In this document: positions 41,464 through 53,453 of the stretch, piece by piece
How positions within the stretch are numbered: the stretch's first letter is position 1
How the letters are laid out: every line of letters begins with the position of its first letter
Source of the DNA: Acanthamoeba castellanii str. Neff
Taxonomy: Eukaryota > Discosea > Longamoebia > Acanthamoebidae
Direction: 5' to 3'
Assembly (NCBI RefSeq): GCF_000313135.1
Contig: NW_004457453.1
Coordinates: 145,680-209,679, forward strand
DNA length: 64,000 nt
The notes under the pieces: model-generated
What the model was told of the DNA's origin: nothing
Databases searched by the model: none
The model's input: the letters and a program-made list of their open reading frames with translations, nothing else
Translations under genes and position numbers: made by a program

Positions 41464-43907
41464 TCACTGCAGGGCGCACTGGCGCGGGCGCCGGGCCGGA
41501 GGTTTGTAGGGAACGGGCGGCAGGGCGAGCTCGTCGTAGACGCCCGGGCCGGCCCCTGCTCGGCCTTGGGCCAGCTCCGCGAGCCGCAGCCGGGCCAGCT
41601 GCTCCTGCTCCTGCTCCTGCCCCTCGCCGCCGGGCCATATCATGAACGCACCACCCCTGCACCAACCACCACCACCATCCATTATAAGTTCAAAATGCCA
41701 TCTTCTTCATCTTCATCTTCATCTTCTTCATCTTCACGAAGAGTTTGGGGGGGGGCGTGAGGTACCAGCGCACGTCGCCCCAGGTGCCGGCGAGGCCGTT
41801 GCTGTTGAGCTTGCCGCGGTAGGTCCACACGACGGCGGTGCGTCTCTCGTAGCTCTTGCTGAAGGTGACCAGGCCCGTGGCGAACTGGGCCTGGCCCCGG
41901 ACCACGAAGCTGCCCACGTCGTCCGCGCCCTGCCCCGCCAGCAGGCCGTCTGGTTTTGAAACACGACACGACACGACACACGACACACACGACACAAACA
42001 TAACACGACACGACACGCGCAGAATCAGCGTTGATCGGCTCCTTAGGAGGAAGCGCTTCCTCACGTTCCTCGCACCTTCGTTCGCGACCAAGTAGAGGCG
42101 CATCTCCGGATCGGCGGTGGCGTCGGGGTAGAAATAGAACCCGCGCCACCACCCTGCGCATCACCGCGAAAGAGAGGTGAGCGTGTGTCGCGCGCGACGT
42201 GCGCGTCGTATGTGGCGTAGCGCCGCTGGATTAGAGTGTTGGAGGGGGGGAGGGGAAGGGGGGAAGGCGCACCGGAAAGCATGCGGCAGAGCTCGCTGCG
42301 CTGCTGGTCGTCCAAGAGGGCCGAGGCCTCCAGCTGTGCGCTCTCAGATTCCTCGAACGTTTCGAGCGGAAGCAGCGAAGGGGCGATCTTGATGTTGTTG
42401 CCTGCCACAACCGCACACACAGCGCACGCACGCACACGACACACAACACACACGACACACACGACACACCACGCAACACGATGTTTAGGCAGAGAACTGG
42501 ACCCCCCCCGGGAGGGGGGTGAATGGGCAAGCCGGTGGTACAGGGGTGGGTCTGGCGAAGGGCGAGACTGGCGAAGAAGTACGAGACGGCCATGCTCATC
42601 CCGATGCTGCTGCTGAACTGCCGCTTCCACATGGCCTTGATCTGGGGCTGGTCGATCACGAACTGCTCCCGCAGAGGCTCGCCAAACGCAACGTCTGCGT
42701 TGCCCGCATGTCACCACGTGGTGAGCTCTCTCATACATACACCTAGCCGTCTTCGTTTCGCTACTGCCTTCGCTTTCGTCGTCTTCGTCTTCGTATTTGT
42801 CTTCGTCTTCGTTTTCACTGGTGCTGGGGGGGGGAGCAGTGGCTACCATCGAACGCAAGGTAGGCGAGGGCTGTGTAGACGAGCCTGACCGCGGGCGATG
42901 GTCGCTTCTTGGCGGGTTCCAGCGCCTTGAGAAGGCCGTTCATTAGAGCCAGACCCAGCAGCCTGATCTTAATGGATTCCTCTGTTCACCATGACCAACA
43001 CACACCATCGCACACGCATTCGTTTACGTCGGCCTTGATGGTGTCAATGGTGGGGAGGGGAGTGTACGTACCGGCGTGTTCGGCGAGAATGATGACCAGC
43101 TCGGCCAAGTGGTCGAAGCGCGTGCGTGGATCGCTCGCAGGCTCCTTGGCCTCGGCCACGAGAGCCACCCACCGCAGGCTCTGCTCGCGCCTCGCCACCG
43201 CCAGCCGCCACGCCCCTGCCCCAAGGAAAAGAACGAAAGAGAGAACGAAAGAGAAAGAGAAAGAGAAGGAAAGAGCCATGCAGAGATTGATGGCGTCACG
43301 CACGAGGCCCCGGTCATTGCGCTGTTGTGAATGAACATCACGAATGTTGCATCGAAGAAGAAGAAGAAGAAGGAGAAGAAGGTGGTGATGGTGGTGCATG
43401 CCTTCTTGGCGGGCGAGGCCCGGGTGGAGTGTTTGGCCCGGCCACATGCGTCGGTAGATGGCGTGCCAGAGGCCGTCGTCGTGGGCCAACCCGGCGAAGG
43501 CCTGGTGCGCCGCTCCCAGTGCCCTCACGTCCGCCTGCTCTCCCGCCCGCGAGCAGTCAGAAACCTCAGAATTAATAATAATTGATTTTATTTGTTTTTT
43601 TTGTTAATTATTTTTATTAAATTGTATTAAATTTAAATTTAAATCTCTGTATTGCCTGGCATCAATCTGCAGAGCCGTTGTGAAAAATGATGTGAAATCT
43701 GGGAATGATGATGAATTCGCGTACCGGGTCGAGGTGGTGCGCGATGTGCCATAGGACCTCCGGCGGCAGGGCCGTCAGCTCGACCGGCAGCCCGGAAGCA
43801 CCGTTCGGTGTTGGTGGTGGACGACCGTCGGCCCTTGTGTCGTGGTGGCCACCGCCGTCCACCCGGCGGCGCTGCCGGCGGAAGGCCGCCGCGGGCGGCG
43901 AATCCAT
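41464..43907 (-). CDS. F-box protein with a conserved C-terminal W/G/F-rich domain
   Basis: Nine exons (43725-43907, 43402-43534, 43072-43215, 42847-42981, 42542-42694, 42273-42401, 42076-42153, 41766-41949, 41464-41656) give 443 residues in frame. The F-box reads LPVELTALPPEVLWHIAHHL then ADVRALGAAHQAFAGLAHDD and LWHAIYRRMWPGQ. This predicts binding to Skp1 in an SCF ubiquitin ligase. The middle is helical (RLLGLALMNGLLKALEP). The C-terminal domain has GWWRGFYFYPDATADPEMRL, then GQGADDVGSFVVRGQ, VTFSKSYERRTAVVWTYRGK and WGGAFMIWPGG; this looks like a small beta-barrel shared by several F-box and TLD-type eukaryotic proteins, but I cannot name it. Frame is kept only if the second intron uses a GC donor (AAG|GCATGC). 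A further upstream Met at 43979 is possible. Confidence 0.8.
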
Positions 43908-44089
43908 AAACCAAGGTACTACTACGCGTACGTTTCGGTGCCGTCGAGTTCGCGGGCGTCGGCTGACGTGGTGGCGCATACCAACCGGAGTTGCTTCTGC
44001 ATTCTCGTTATTTAATGATTTTTTTAAAAAATAAACTAAAATAACGACGTCGCTGATCTGGAAGTGATTGGCCAGAGAGAGAAAAGAGA
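43908..44089. promoter_or_regulatory. Divergent promoter region of the F-box and coiled-coil genes
   Basis: 182 bp between divergent ATGs, including an AT-rich stretch (TTTAATGATTTTTTTAAAAA near 44010). It must hold both promoters unless the 5' UTRs overlap. Confidence 0.45.
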
Positions 44090-46604
44090 ATGATGAGCGA
44101 GGACCACGAGCGACTGCGCCTACTGGAGGCAGGGCGCAAGGTACGTTGGGGATGATGGATCGAGGAAATAAGCATCTATGCCTGGACCAAGCAAGAATCG
44201 CAACAGAGATTCTCGCATTCGAACCAGGTGATTAATGTGACCCAACACCACCACGCAGTTGCTGGAACAGAGGAAGCTCAGCAAACCCCCTCTGCCTCAG
44301 AATGCCTCTACAAAGTGCGCCCCCTCCCAAAAAAAAACAAACAATCTCTACAAACCACTACTTGCTCTGTAGTCCTTCACCATCTCCATCTCCTCCACCA
44401 TCACCCATTCAACACCATCTCTTTACAACCGCGCTACTTGGTTTTATTGTTAATTAAATGCCAATGCCTGACACGTGTCGTGTGGTGTCCAGACCGCCCG
44501 AAGGCGCACCACCCGCGGCTCACCCCACCGCCAACGGCCACTCGGCCGCCCACTCCAACGGCACCACCGCCCACGCCGTACCCACCACTTCCTACTCAAC
44601 CCTCGCCGTCGTGACACTCATCACGCGTGTGTCGTGTCGCGCGTGTCGCGCGTGTCGCGTGTGTCGCGTGTGCGGTGAAATCGTAGGGCGAGGCCGAAGC
44701 GGTGCGGTTCCGATACAAGCTGCAGGCGCAGAGCGCGCGGGTCGAGGCGCTGCTGCAGGAGAAGCACGCACTCGAGGCGCGGGTCGAGGCCGCCGAGGCC
44801 CAGCTCGCCGCCGGGCGCCAGCGGCTCGAGGCCGCCGACGATCGCGATCGCGCCCAGGCCCGCGCCGCGGCCGAGCTCGCCGAGCAGCTCGACGACGAGC
44901 GCGACCGGGCGCGGGCGCAGGGCGAGGCCATGGCCCAGATGGTGTCGCGGCTGCAGGTGCAGCTGGTCGAGGAGCAGACGGCCAACGAGCGGCTGCGGCG
45001 CGAGCGCGAGCGGTGGCGGCGGCTCGATGAGACGGCGGCGGGACTCGAAGCCGCGACGGCCGAGCTGCAGCGCGAGAAGGGCGAGCTGCTGGGCGACGCG
45101 CTCGAGCTGCGTGAGCGGGTGCGCGAGCTCGAGGCCGCCAACGCGCGGCTGGCGGACGAGGTCGCGCAGCTGCGGGCGAGCCGCGACGAGGGCGACGCGG
45201 CGCGGGCCGATCGGGCGCGCGGGCTCGAGGAGCAGCTGCGCGAGCACCGACGCGAGCACGAGGCCGAGCTCAACGCGCTCAACCTCCTGCTCCGCGAGCA
45301 GATCGACAACGTCAAGCGCATCGCCGCCGAGAAGCGCAGCCTCGAAGCCCAGCGCGAGCACGATCTGGAGCAGATCGAGCAGCTCATGGAAGAGAGGCGG
45401 TGCGTCGTGCGTGCGTGCGGTGCGTGCGTGCGTGTGTGTGTGTGTGCGGTGCGTGTGCGGTAGTGAGTGCGATTGCTGACGTCAGCTTCTTAAAAGGGAG
45501 CTGATGGGGCGGGCGGACAAGAAGAGCGAGAAGCTGACGACGGGGCTGGAGGAGCTGGAGCGGGAGCTGCAGGCGACGCGCGAGCAGCTGAAGGCCCGCG
45601 AGCGCGAGGCGGCGGCCGAGGCCGCCCAGGCCTGGCGGGCCGAGCGGGCCGAGCTCGTGCGGGAGCTCGACAGCGTCAAGACCCGCTTCGCCCGCACCCA
45701 GCGGGTCGAGCGCGCCAAATTCCTCGAATTCTATCGCGTCATCCAGGAGCTCCGCGACGAGAACGAACAGCTCAAGGCCCAGAGCGGCGGCGGCGGCGGC
45801 GGCGGTGGCGGTGGTGAGGCCCAGCGACGGCTGGCGGACGAGAACGAGAAGCAGGCGAAGCGGATCCGGGAGCAGCGGGACTTCATCGAGGAGCTGATGC
45901 AGAGCAAGGCCAAGCTCATGGATCAGGTGAGCGGCGAGGTCAAGCGCAACGCGGCGCTGTCGCGCGAGAACGCCGTCCTCCACGACACCATCCGCCAGCA
46001 GCTCAGCTTCATCGAAAACAACCACAACGGCGCCGGCGGCGGCGCCAGCTCCAGCCCCACCACGGCCAGCGCCGGTGTGGGCCACGATCACCACCAGCAG
46101 CACATGCCGCAGTCGCGGCCGGCGGTCGCCAGTCCCAGCCGCGCGGCGCCAGAGGAGTGGCCGGCGCAGCCAACAACGCCAACAACGACGGAGCAGCAGA
46201 GCCAACCGATCGCGCAGGAGCAGGAGCAGGCACCGGAACAGCGACAACCACGACCGGTGGAGCAGCCATCGACGACGACGACGACGGTGGTGGTTTCGTC
46301 ATCGCCGCAGCGGCCAGCAGCAGTTTTTCCTCCTTTGTCGCACGACAGCCCGGCCAGCCCAAGCATGCGGAGAGACCCGCCTGGCGGCGGCAGCGGCGTG
46401 GCACAGCACCAGGCCGACGCGAAGGCGAACGGCGTGCTCGCCTACAACAACATCAAGGCGGAGGAGGAGGCGGTGAAGGCGGCGGCAGTGGCGGAGGAGA
46501 GGCCACCGGTGGTTCCGGCGTCACGAGGCGGCTGGTTCTCCTACGTGACCGGAGCCAAGAAGGTGGAGTCACCCAAGAAGACATCGGCTGAGTTTGTCCT
46601 CTAA
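44090..46604 (+). CDS. Long coiled-coil protein with low-complexity C-terminus
   Basis: Five exons (44090-44140, 44259-44314, 44493-44577, 44687-45399, 45497-46604) give 670 residues in frame. The first about 65 residues are disordered (PPEGAPPAAHPTANGHSAAH). Residues from about 65 to 450 form a continuous Glu/Arg/Leu/Ala coiled coil with heptad spacing (LLQEKHALEARVEAAEAQL, ELEAANARLADEVAQLRASR), broken by a Gly run near 45790. The rest is Gln/Pro/Ser/Thr-rich, ending SRGGWFSYVTGAKKVESPKK and TSAEFVL. Golgin-, myosin-tail- or kinesin-light-chain-like roles are possible, but no GRIP, motor or other named domain is seen. Extreme GC and codon bias in exon 4 opens long antisense frames. Confidence 0.8.
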
Positions 46605-46789
46605 TACAACAGCTCTACACTCTCCACAAGCTTTCATTGTTCACTCTCATGTCTTCTTGACCACTACAACAAACACACTCCTGATGTTGGGAAACATGTA
46701 AAAGCTTGCTGGGTTCAGTCTCAAAAATCTGTTGTGTCTTTCATTGACCTCTGTGCTGCTGAGTAGTTGTTACACGTGATGTGCCCGCC

Positions 46790-48638
46790 TTACATGAAGA
46801 AAACGACAAAGAGCACAATGAAGACGATGAGCACCAAGAATATCTTGGCAATGAGCCACCTGTTGCCGCTGATGCCGTGGAGGTACTTCAACAGCTGCTC
46901 TTGCGCGTTCGACGCGTTGGCATTGCTCTGTTGTAAAGTAGTGGTGTGTGCCGTGTCGTGTCGTCTGTGCATCAGTTCGTGTCCCTTGAAAGCTTAAATA
47001 AAAAGGAAAGCGCACCTCGTTGATGTTGGCGTCGATTCTCTGCATCATCTCGCCCTGTTCCGCCACGATGGTGGCCAATTGCGTGAAGATGCCCTGTTCG
47101 CCCGCACGCACGTGAGTGGAGGGGGAAACAACAACAACAGCAACCATAACACAACCAACACAACACAACACAACACAACCAAAGTGAGAGTGACGCGCAC
47201 CTGGAGCTCGATGATGGTCTGTCCGATGTTCTCGACGGCCTGCGTTCTGCTTCGAATGTACGAGTCCTGCACTGTCAGCAGCGTTTGCTTCTGCTGCTGT
47301 TGCTGCATGCCCATCATTGCGCCCGATGGCTTTGGGTTGACCACACGACGGACACACGACACGCACGACACACGCAAACGGGTGAGTTTGAGCACTCGGC
47401 CAGAAAATGACGAACGCGCAATTGATCATTGCAGTGAACGCACTTCGTCGGGCAGGTTGATCGTCACGTCCCCATTTCCGCCGTTGGTAGCGTGCAATCT
47501 GCAGCACGGGATCGTGCCAAGACCCGAACATGAGTCGTCGTGTGCGTGTGCGGTGCGTGTGCGGTGTGCGTGTGCGGTGGTGCGTGTGCGGTGGTGCGTG
47601 TGCGTGTGCGGTGGTGCGTGTGCGTGTGCGTGTGCGGTGAGTACCCGTTGGGGAAGGCTCGTGGAGGCCTGGCCGCTTCGTGGTGGCTCTTGCCCTTGAC
47701 GGGCGTGAGAGGGCCGCCTGTGAATTTTTGCCTCTTCTCCTGCTGGATCTTCAAATTCTGTAGACGCACACACAACACACACAACACACACGGTCAGGCC
47801 ACCGCATCCTCAACTTCAACAAGTTTCACACAGCACACACCACACACACTCACCGCACACACCGCACATGACACGCGCACAGCACGCGGGCGTACCTCGG
47901 TTCTGGTCTCGAGCACTTTCTGGAATCGTTTCGTGGTGTTGGCCAGCTCGGACTTGAGAGAGCCCACGACGCCCAGCGCGTGGGTCTCGGTTTGTTTGTT
48001 CTTGCGCAGCGTCTTCTGTGTCTTGACGTAGTTCTGGAGCGCTTCGATTTGAGTGTTGAGCGTTGTGATGTCCTGCACTCGTTCGCACACGATACACGAC
48101 ACACGACACAACACAACACAACACGACACACACAACACACGGGGCACACACGCCGAGCGACGAGCGGTGAGCCTTGACGCGTCCAAGAGGGAAAAAGAAA
48201 TTTCGAGATGAAAGTAGAAGTAGAGGGAGGATGAGGATGGGGATGGGGAAGAGGGTAGAGGAAGTACCTGCTTGATGACGTGGGTGAGCTGGTGGATCTC
48301 CATGGTCTTGTCGTCGAAGAGGGAAGTGTTCTTGGCAACTGGCATCACGAATGAATGAATTAAAAATAAATAAATAAAATGTTGTATAAATTGAAAATGA
48401 TGACCAATTGGCTTGGGAGAGATGAACCAAACGTACGTTTGGTGAGGTTGGCAAGCTTCTGGGCAGTGTCGTGGATTTGTCGTCCGAGTTGCGAGGCGGC
48501 AACCGTGAATTGTGACTTGGGCACCGAAGAGGCCACGCCATCAGCATGCGCCAGCAGTGGTCGCTTCGTCATCTTCTTTTGCTGCCTCATCGAATCCACG
48601 ATCTGGGCGAATTCCAACGTCCTATCCTTCCACGACAT
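46790..48638 (-). CDS. Syntaxin 5 / Sed5p-type Qa-SNARE
   Basis: ER-Golgi fusion SNARE. Eight exons (48437-48638, 48268-48338, 47896-48072, 47645-47757, 47444-47498, 47201-47329, 47016-47093, 46790-46927) give 320 residues in frame. The N-terminus MSWKDRTLEFAQIVDSM matches the Sed5/syntaxin-5 peptide that binds Sly1-type SM proteins. The Habc region includes DKTMEIHQLTHVIKQDITTL and a tract ending QKTLRKNKQT. The SNARE motif spans VENIGQTIIELQGIFTQLAT then IVAEQGEMMQRIDANINESN, with Gln at the zero layer. A C-terminal tail anchor (IFLVLIVFIVLFVVFFM) follows. A QQQQQ run lies just before the SNARE domain. Confidence 0.94.
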
Positions 48639-49159
48639 CTTGTAGTACCTCTTTGTGTGTGCGTTCGCGGGCGCGAGTGCGAATTTGTTCGATTAATGCA
48701 GCAAAATTGGGATTGATATCGAGTCGTTTCGCGTTGTCGCTTCCCTCCTTCTTCTCTTTCTTCTATGCGTGTGATGGATGTCCTCGTTGTCGAATCGACT
48801 CTCAAGAGATTGCCTGGATGGTGATCGTTGACAGCTTCGCGCAGCAACTTCTCTTTGGTGTGATTTCTCCTCTGCTCCGCTCATACTTCCCTCCTGACGT
48901 GGCAGCGTCGAGCGGCAGAAATTTCAACCACAAACTGGCCCAGCGAGACAGAAGAAGATGAACAGGAACCAAGCGACAAGATGAAGATGAAGCTTCGTGC
49001 TGCAGGGCGGCTAATGAAACAGATTTATTTGACACCTGAGCAGTAGAATATGATATCATATAGAGACATGTTGCTGGTGCGCGAAGGAGCTCTTGAGAGA
49101 GAGACGCACACTTCACGCCCGCACGACGATGACAGACAACAAGAGTTGGAGTTGCTCAC
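48639..49159. other. Spacer upstream of syntaxin 5 and 3' of the epimerase gene
   Basis: 521 bp with no coding signal that I can support. Both flanking genes lie on the minus strand. A TTCTTCTCTTTCTTC tract lies at 48750-48764. Confidence 0.45.
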
Positions 49160-50549
49160 TTACTGGACGTAGCCCTCGGGGAAGAGCTTGAGCTGGGTGT
49201 AGTAGTCGACCCACTCCCTCAGCTTGGCTTCGCTGAACTCGGGGACGTCGTAGGTGAAGCCGGTCTTCTCGATGGCCGAGCCATCGACGCTCAGGGCGTT
49301 GTTGCCGAGGAGCTCCTTGTCGAGGTAGGGCGAGAGGGGAGTGACCTCGATACCCTTCTCCTTGGTCATCTTGCTCCACGGGGCGACGTGCTTGTCGTTG
49401 ACCTGCGACGTGACGGCGTCCATGCCGAGGGCCTTGGCCATGTTCGACTTGATCGAGCCGAAGAAATCAGTCTTGATGCCGAACATGCTGGCGAGGCATT
49501 TGTTCACAAGCTCCTGATCTGTAAGGAGAGATTTAGAGAAGAAGATTAGATGGGAAGAGCCTTTAATCTTTCATTTGAAAATGGGCGGGGATGGTTGGTG
49601 ACAGACGTACCAGTGCCGCTCTTGTCGGCAAGGTTGTAGGTGGCACCATCGTCGCCGTGAGTGCAGAGGTGGAAGAGGGCCTTGACAACATCGTGGACGT
49701 GCACGGTGTTAATCTTCATGTCACCGCTCCAGAGGAACTTCATCTTCTTGTCGAGGTGCTTGTAGATGGCGCCGCAGAGGATGCGAGGAGCTGAAGATAC
49801 GAGGGACAGTGAGCATTGACGCAGATCAATGAAAGCATTAGGAGAACATTCGGGGGGGGGGGTGAATGGTACCAATGCCGGTCTTGTCGCCAGGGCCGTA
49901 CACGATGGCGGGGCGCACAACGACAACGCTGAGGCCGGGGATCTTCTTGAGGTCCTCCTCGCACTGCAGCTTCCACTTGGCGAGGTTGGTCCAGGGGTCG
50001 ACCTTGCCGCTCTCGTCCTTGGCCTTGTTGCTGGGCTCGTAGACCTGGGCAGTCGAGACCTCGATGAACCTCTTGACGCCCTGCTTGGCGGCCTCCTGGG
50101 CGCAGGAGACAGACAGGTGGTGCACGCGCTCCTTGTAGACCTCGTCGTTGTGGCCGTACTTGGTCTCGGCGGCGCAGTTGATGACGTAATCAAACTTGAT
50201 GCCGGTGTCGCTCCAGATGGAGGCAATCGAGACTAGAGGATGAGGGGGTAAACATCAGCCAAATGAGGTCCAAGCAACAATATCACAAGAACGTTGTCAT
50301 AGAATTAACACTGAATGAATGAGGGAAAATGGTAGTCGGGGGATACGAACCAGGGCTGACGAGGTTCTTCTGCATGAAGTTGGCCTTCTCGAAGAGAGCC
50401 TCCTCCTGGGGGCTCAGGTAGGAGAGGCTGGGGAGGACCTTATCAACAGAGGTCACAGCAGCGAGGTCATTCTCCACCAGGTACTTGACGAGGTTGCGGC
50501 CGATGAAGCCAGTAGCACCCAGAACCAACACGTTCGGCTTGCCGTCCAT
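49160..50549 (-). CDS. Extended SDR / NAD-dependent epimerase-like protein
   Basis: Four exons (50351-50549, 49873-50232, 49611-49790, 49160-49518) give 365 residues in frame. The Rossmann start is NVLVLGATGFIGRNLVKYLV (GxxGxxG), followed by NCAAETKYG, VSTAQVYEPSNKAKDESGKV with a Tyr/Lys pair near the usual YxxxK position, and VVVVRPAIVYGPGD. These are epimerase/dehydratase features. A C-terminal half with conserved WSGDMKINTVHVHDVVKALF is usual for sugar-nucleotide or NDUFA9-like members. The Y-x4-K spacing here differs from strict YxxxK, so catalysis is uncertain. No targeting peptide or TM is seen; likely cytosolic. Its codon choice is less extreme than that of PRP6. Confidence 0.85.
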
Positions 50550-51307
50550 TTGAAGAAATGTAGAAAGTAGATCTGGAGAGAGTTGAGAAGAAGATTTTAG
50601 CAAATGTGCCTGCTCTCGCTACGCGCAGATTGGGGTACTGACAAGAAGTAGTAGAAGAAAAATGAGGTTCACCTGCGCCCAAACACGCACTACAACCCTA
50701 AAGTAGTAAGCGACACGCGTGTGTAGAAGGCCTCCTCGATTTGCGAATAACAAAAGGCACGAAAAACAACAACAACAAGGTGGCGCCGTGGGCTGACCCC
50801 CGTGGGTAGACGTACGTGTGTAAAGTGGGTGTTTGGTTGTTGTGAAGGCGAGTGAGAAGGGAAGGAGGCACGCGCACTCTGTCTCTCTGTCTAACAAAAA
50901 CAAGCTGCTTGGCGACGGCTGTCGGTCTTGACAGAACGAAAAGACCACCGCTGAACAGTGGTGTTCCATTGGCCGGACACTTCGCCGTTTGCCATTCGCC
51001 GACCAGCCACCCGGTTTGAAATTGGATTGGCGTAGCCTCGAAATTAAGGGCAGCCGCTCAACCGCTGCTGTGTGCCGCCGTGGGTCGAAGACACCGTGTC
51101 GCGCTGCACCACCCCTTCACCGAAGGTCCGCAAACACAAAAAAAACACACAGACAAACAAATAAACAAATGTGAAAACAAAAACGTCAAGGAAAAAAAAA
51201 GTTATTATTTGTCATACATAATAATAACTGAGGTTGGTTATACATGGAAAAACAAAGACGCAAAACCGGGAGAAAAAGGGCGCGGGCCTTCGCGTGTGAT
51301 TCAGCCT
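50550..51307. other. 758-bp spacer, epimerase upstream region and lipase 3' region
   Basis: No coding signal supported. A possible 5' UTR intron lies on the minus strand (splice-like sites around 50575-50645). A-rich sequence at 51140-51250 on the lipase side could hold the lipase polyadenylation site. Confidence 0.45.
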
Positions 51308-53453
51308 CTACGCTCGCCGCAGCTTGCCAGCGTTGCGGATGAGGCTGTCGATGGGGTCGAACACGGTGTCGCGCGCATCGTGCGCCCACACGACGTCCAT
51401 GTGCTCGTAGTGCGGGATCTCGCTGTGGTGGACGAGGTCGACCTCCTTGCTGGCCTGCAGCGTCTCCACCAGGGCCTTGCCCTGGACCAGCTTGTCCTTC
51501 CCGCCATAGAACAGCGCCACCGGGCACCCGATGTTGGCCACTGAGTAGACCTTGGCTCGCTCTTCTCTCTCGCTCGCCGCCTCGGGACCCAGCTCGTCGT
51601 CTGCGATGGTGTCCTTCCTACACCCGTCGTCATCAGCACTCGCACCCAACACCCGCGCACACACACGCACACGCACGCGCACGCGCACCTCATGGCGGTG
51701 TAGGGCTTGAGCTGGCCGGTTCTTGTGATCTCGCCCCAGTGGTGGATGAGGCGGGACGAAACCGGGCGTGGCGTGAAGAGGAAGTACTTGGTCTTGCGCC
51801 AGTGGCACCAGTACGTGTCCCCCCAGGAGAATAGATAGTTGAACATGTTGTAGGCCAGATGCCCGAACGCCTGTACCGTGCAATCGCAGCCAACAACAAT
51901 CCGGTGAGTCTGTGCACAGGACAAGGAGGTGTGGTGTGTGTGGTGTGTGTGTGTGGTGTGTGTGTGTGTGTGTGTGTGTGTTGTGTGTTGTGTGAAGGGA
52001 CTCTCACCTGCGGGGCCATCAGTCGCTGCACGACATACATCACGGGAATGAACGAGCATTCGCCGAAGAGCTGGTAAAAGATGCACGAGGGCATGGACAC
52101 CATGGCCTCAAGCGCCCAGTGTCTGCGGGAACACGCGACACAAAGAGACACAGTCAATACGAGAAGAAGCGCTCGCCGACCGCCGGCATCTCCGGCAACG
52201 GGGAGAGTGCGAGCAGCAGGCATCCAAGTACCCGAGACGACCGATGTAGAAGGCGGGGGCGAGGGCCACGAAGAGTTCGAGCTTCTGCGCCACTTGCGGA
52301 TTGCGCGACAGGCCGACGAACGCCTGTGCGTTGCCCTGCGAGTGGCCCACGAACACCACCTTTTCGTGTCCGGTGGCCCTGCTCGCAGAAAGGGAAGCGC
52401 GGGTGAGCTAAAAACAATAAAACAATTCAAATAAAAAATAAAAGCAAAAGAATACAGAATAAATGAATAATAAAAACCGCAACACGACAAAGTACTTGGT
52501 AACGTAGTCGACGAAGGCAGGGAAGTCGAAGTGGCCCAGCTCGTCAAGGCCCCACTCCCAGTACTGTGCCTCGTGCGGCTTCATGGTGGTGTGACCCTTC
52601 TCGTGGATGCATCGGTTGTTGCCGAGCCACACGTCGTATCTGCCCACGTGCCACCCTCAGCGAAAGCCAACGTCGCGCGCCACAGAGCGAAAAGCGCGAC
52701 ACGACACGACACGATACGCGCGTGCGCACGCACGCAAAAAGCAAGCATTCTGGCAGCGAGGCACGCACCCCTTATTGGCAAAGTGGAAGGCCATGCTGTC
52801 CTCCTCGCTGGTGACGAAGATGCCGGACGACTGGAACAGACCGTGCTGGAGGAGGATCGGCGGGAGGGACAGGTCGCGCGCGTCCTTCTTGAAGACGCGG
52901 AAGCAGTGCAGGATGTAGCCGTCCTCGGTCGTGACCTCGTGCCGCTCGCAGTCGAAGCCATGATCCTCGACGTAGAACTCTACATTATGTAGAGTCAGAA
53001 GAAGTAGAAGTAGAAGAGCCAAAAATCGTTCTACATGGAGCTGTTGATGTTGTTGGGGGTGGCGAGTGAGTACGCACCAGTGTCGAAGCTGTGCTTAACC
53101 TCATCGACGAGCACGGCCTTGGTGCCGTGCAGCTCTGCTGGTCGAAGTAGTCGCTGGAGGGCCACGTCCGGGCGCCACCACCTGCCGCTCATGAACTCGA
53201 CGTAGAGCTACATTGTGCTACGGCGGTTGGTTTCTTTGAAGATTGATGGTGGATGGAGGAGGAAAGGAAGAGAAGAAAAGAGAGATGTAGGAGGAGAAGG
53301 GAGAGGGGCGCGTACTCGCCAGTAGGCCACGAGGACCACAAACCCGAGGAGAAGGGAGGAGATGCAGTGGCCCGCCAGACAGCGGACCGTACGGCTGAGC
53401 CCGAGCACGCACACCACGAAGCAAATGCCTGCTCCTGTCGCAAACTCCACCAT
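51308..53453 (-). CDS. Acid-lipase-family (LIPA-like) alpha/beta hydrolase, membrane-anchored
   Basis: Eight exons (53316-53453, 53078-53207, 52769-52979, 52496-52639, 52232-52378, 52008-52122, 51689-51870, 51308-51617) give 458 residues in frame. It begins with two hydrophobic segments (ICFVVCVLGLS, LLLGFVVLVAYW), so it is membrane-anchored rather than a simple secreted lipase. The AB-hydrolase-associated lipase region reads CERHEVTTEDGYILHCFRV, ILLQHGLFQSS and DVWLGNNR. The nucleophile elbow is FVGHSQGNAQA (Ser). The acid is Asp in YGGKDKLV and the base is His in HYEHMDVVWAHDA. Substrate is probably a neutral lipid or sterol ester. The serine, aspartate and histidine are all present, so it should be active. 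Confidence 0.92.
51937..51990. repeat. (GT)n microsatellite in a lipase-gene intron
   Basis: GT/GTGGT run in the intron between exons 52008-52122 and 51689-51870. Confidence 0.9.

Noticed and set aside
44596..45387. Long Ser/Arg/Ala open frames opposite the coiled-coil exon
   Set aside because: Antisense shadows of the Glu/Arg/Ala-rich coiled coil; no family features.
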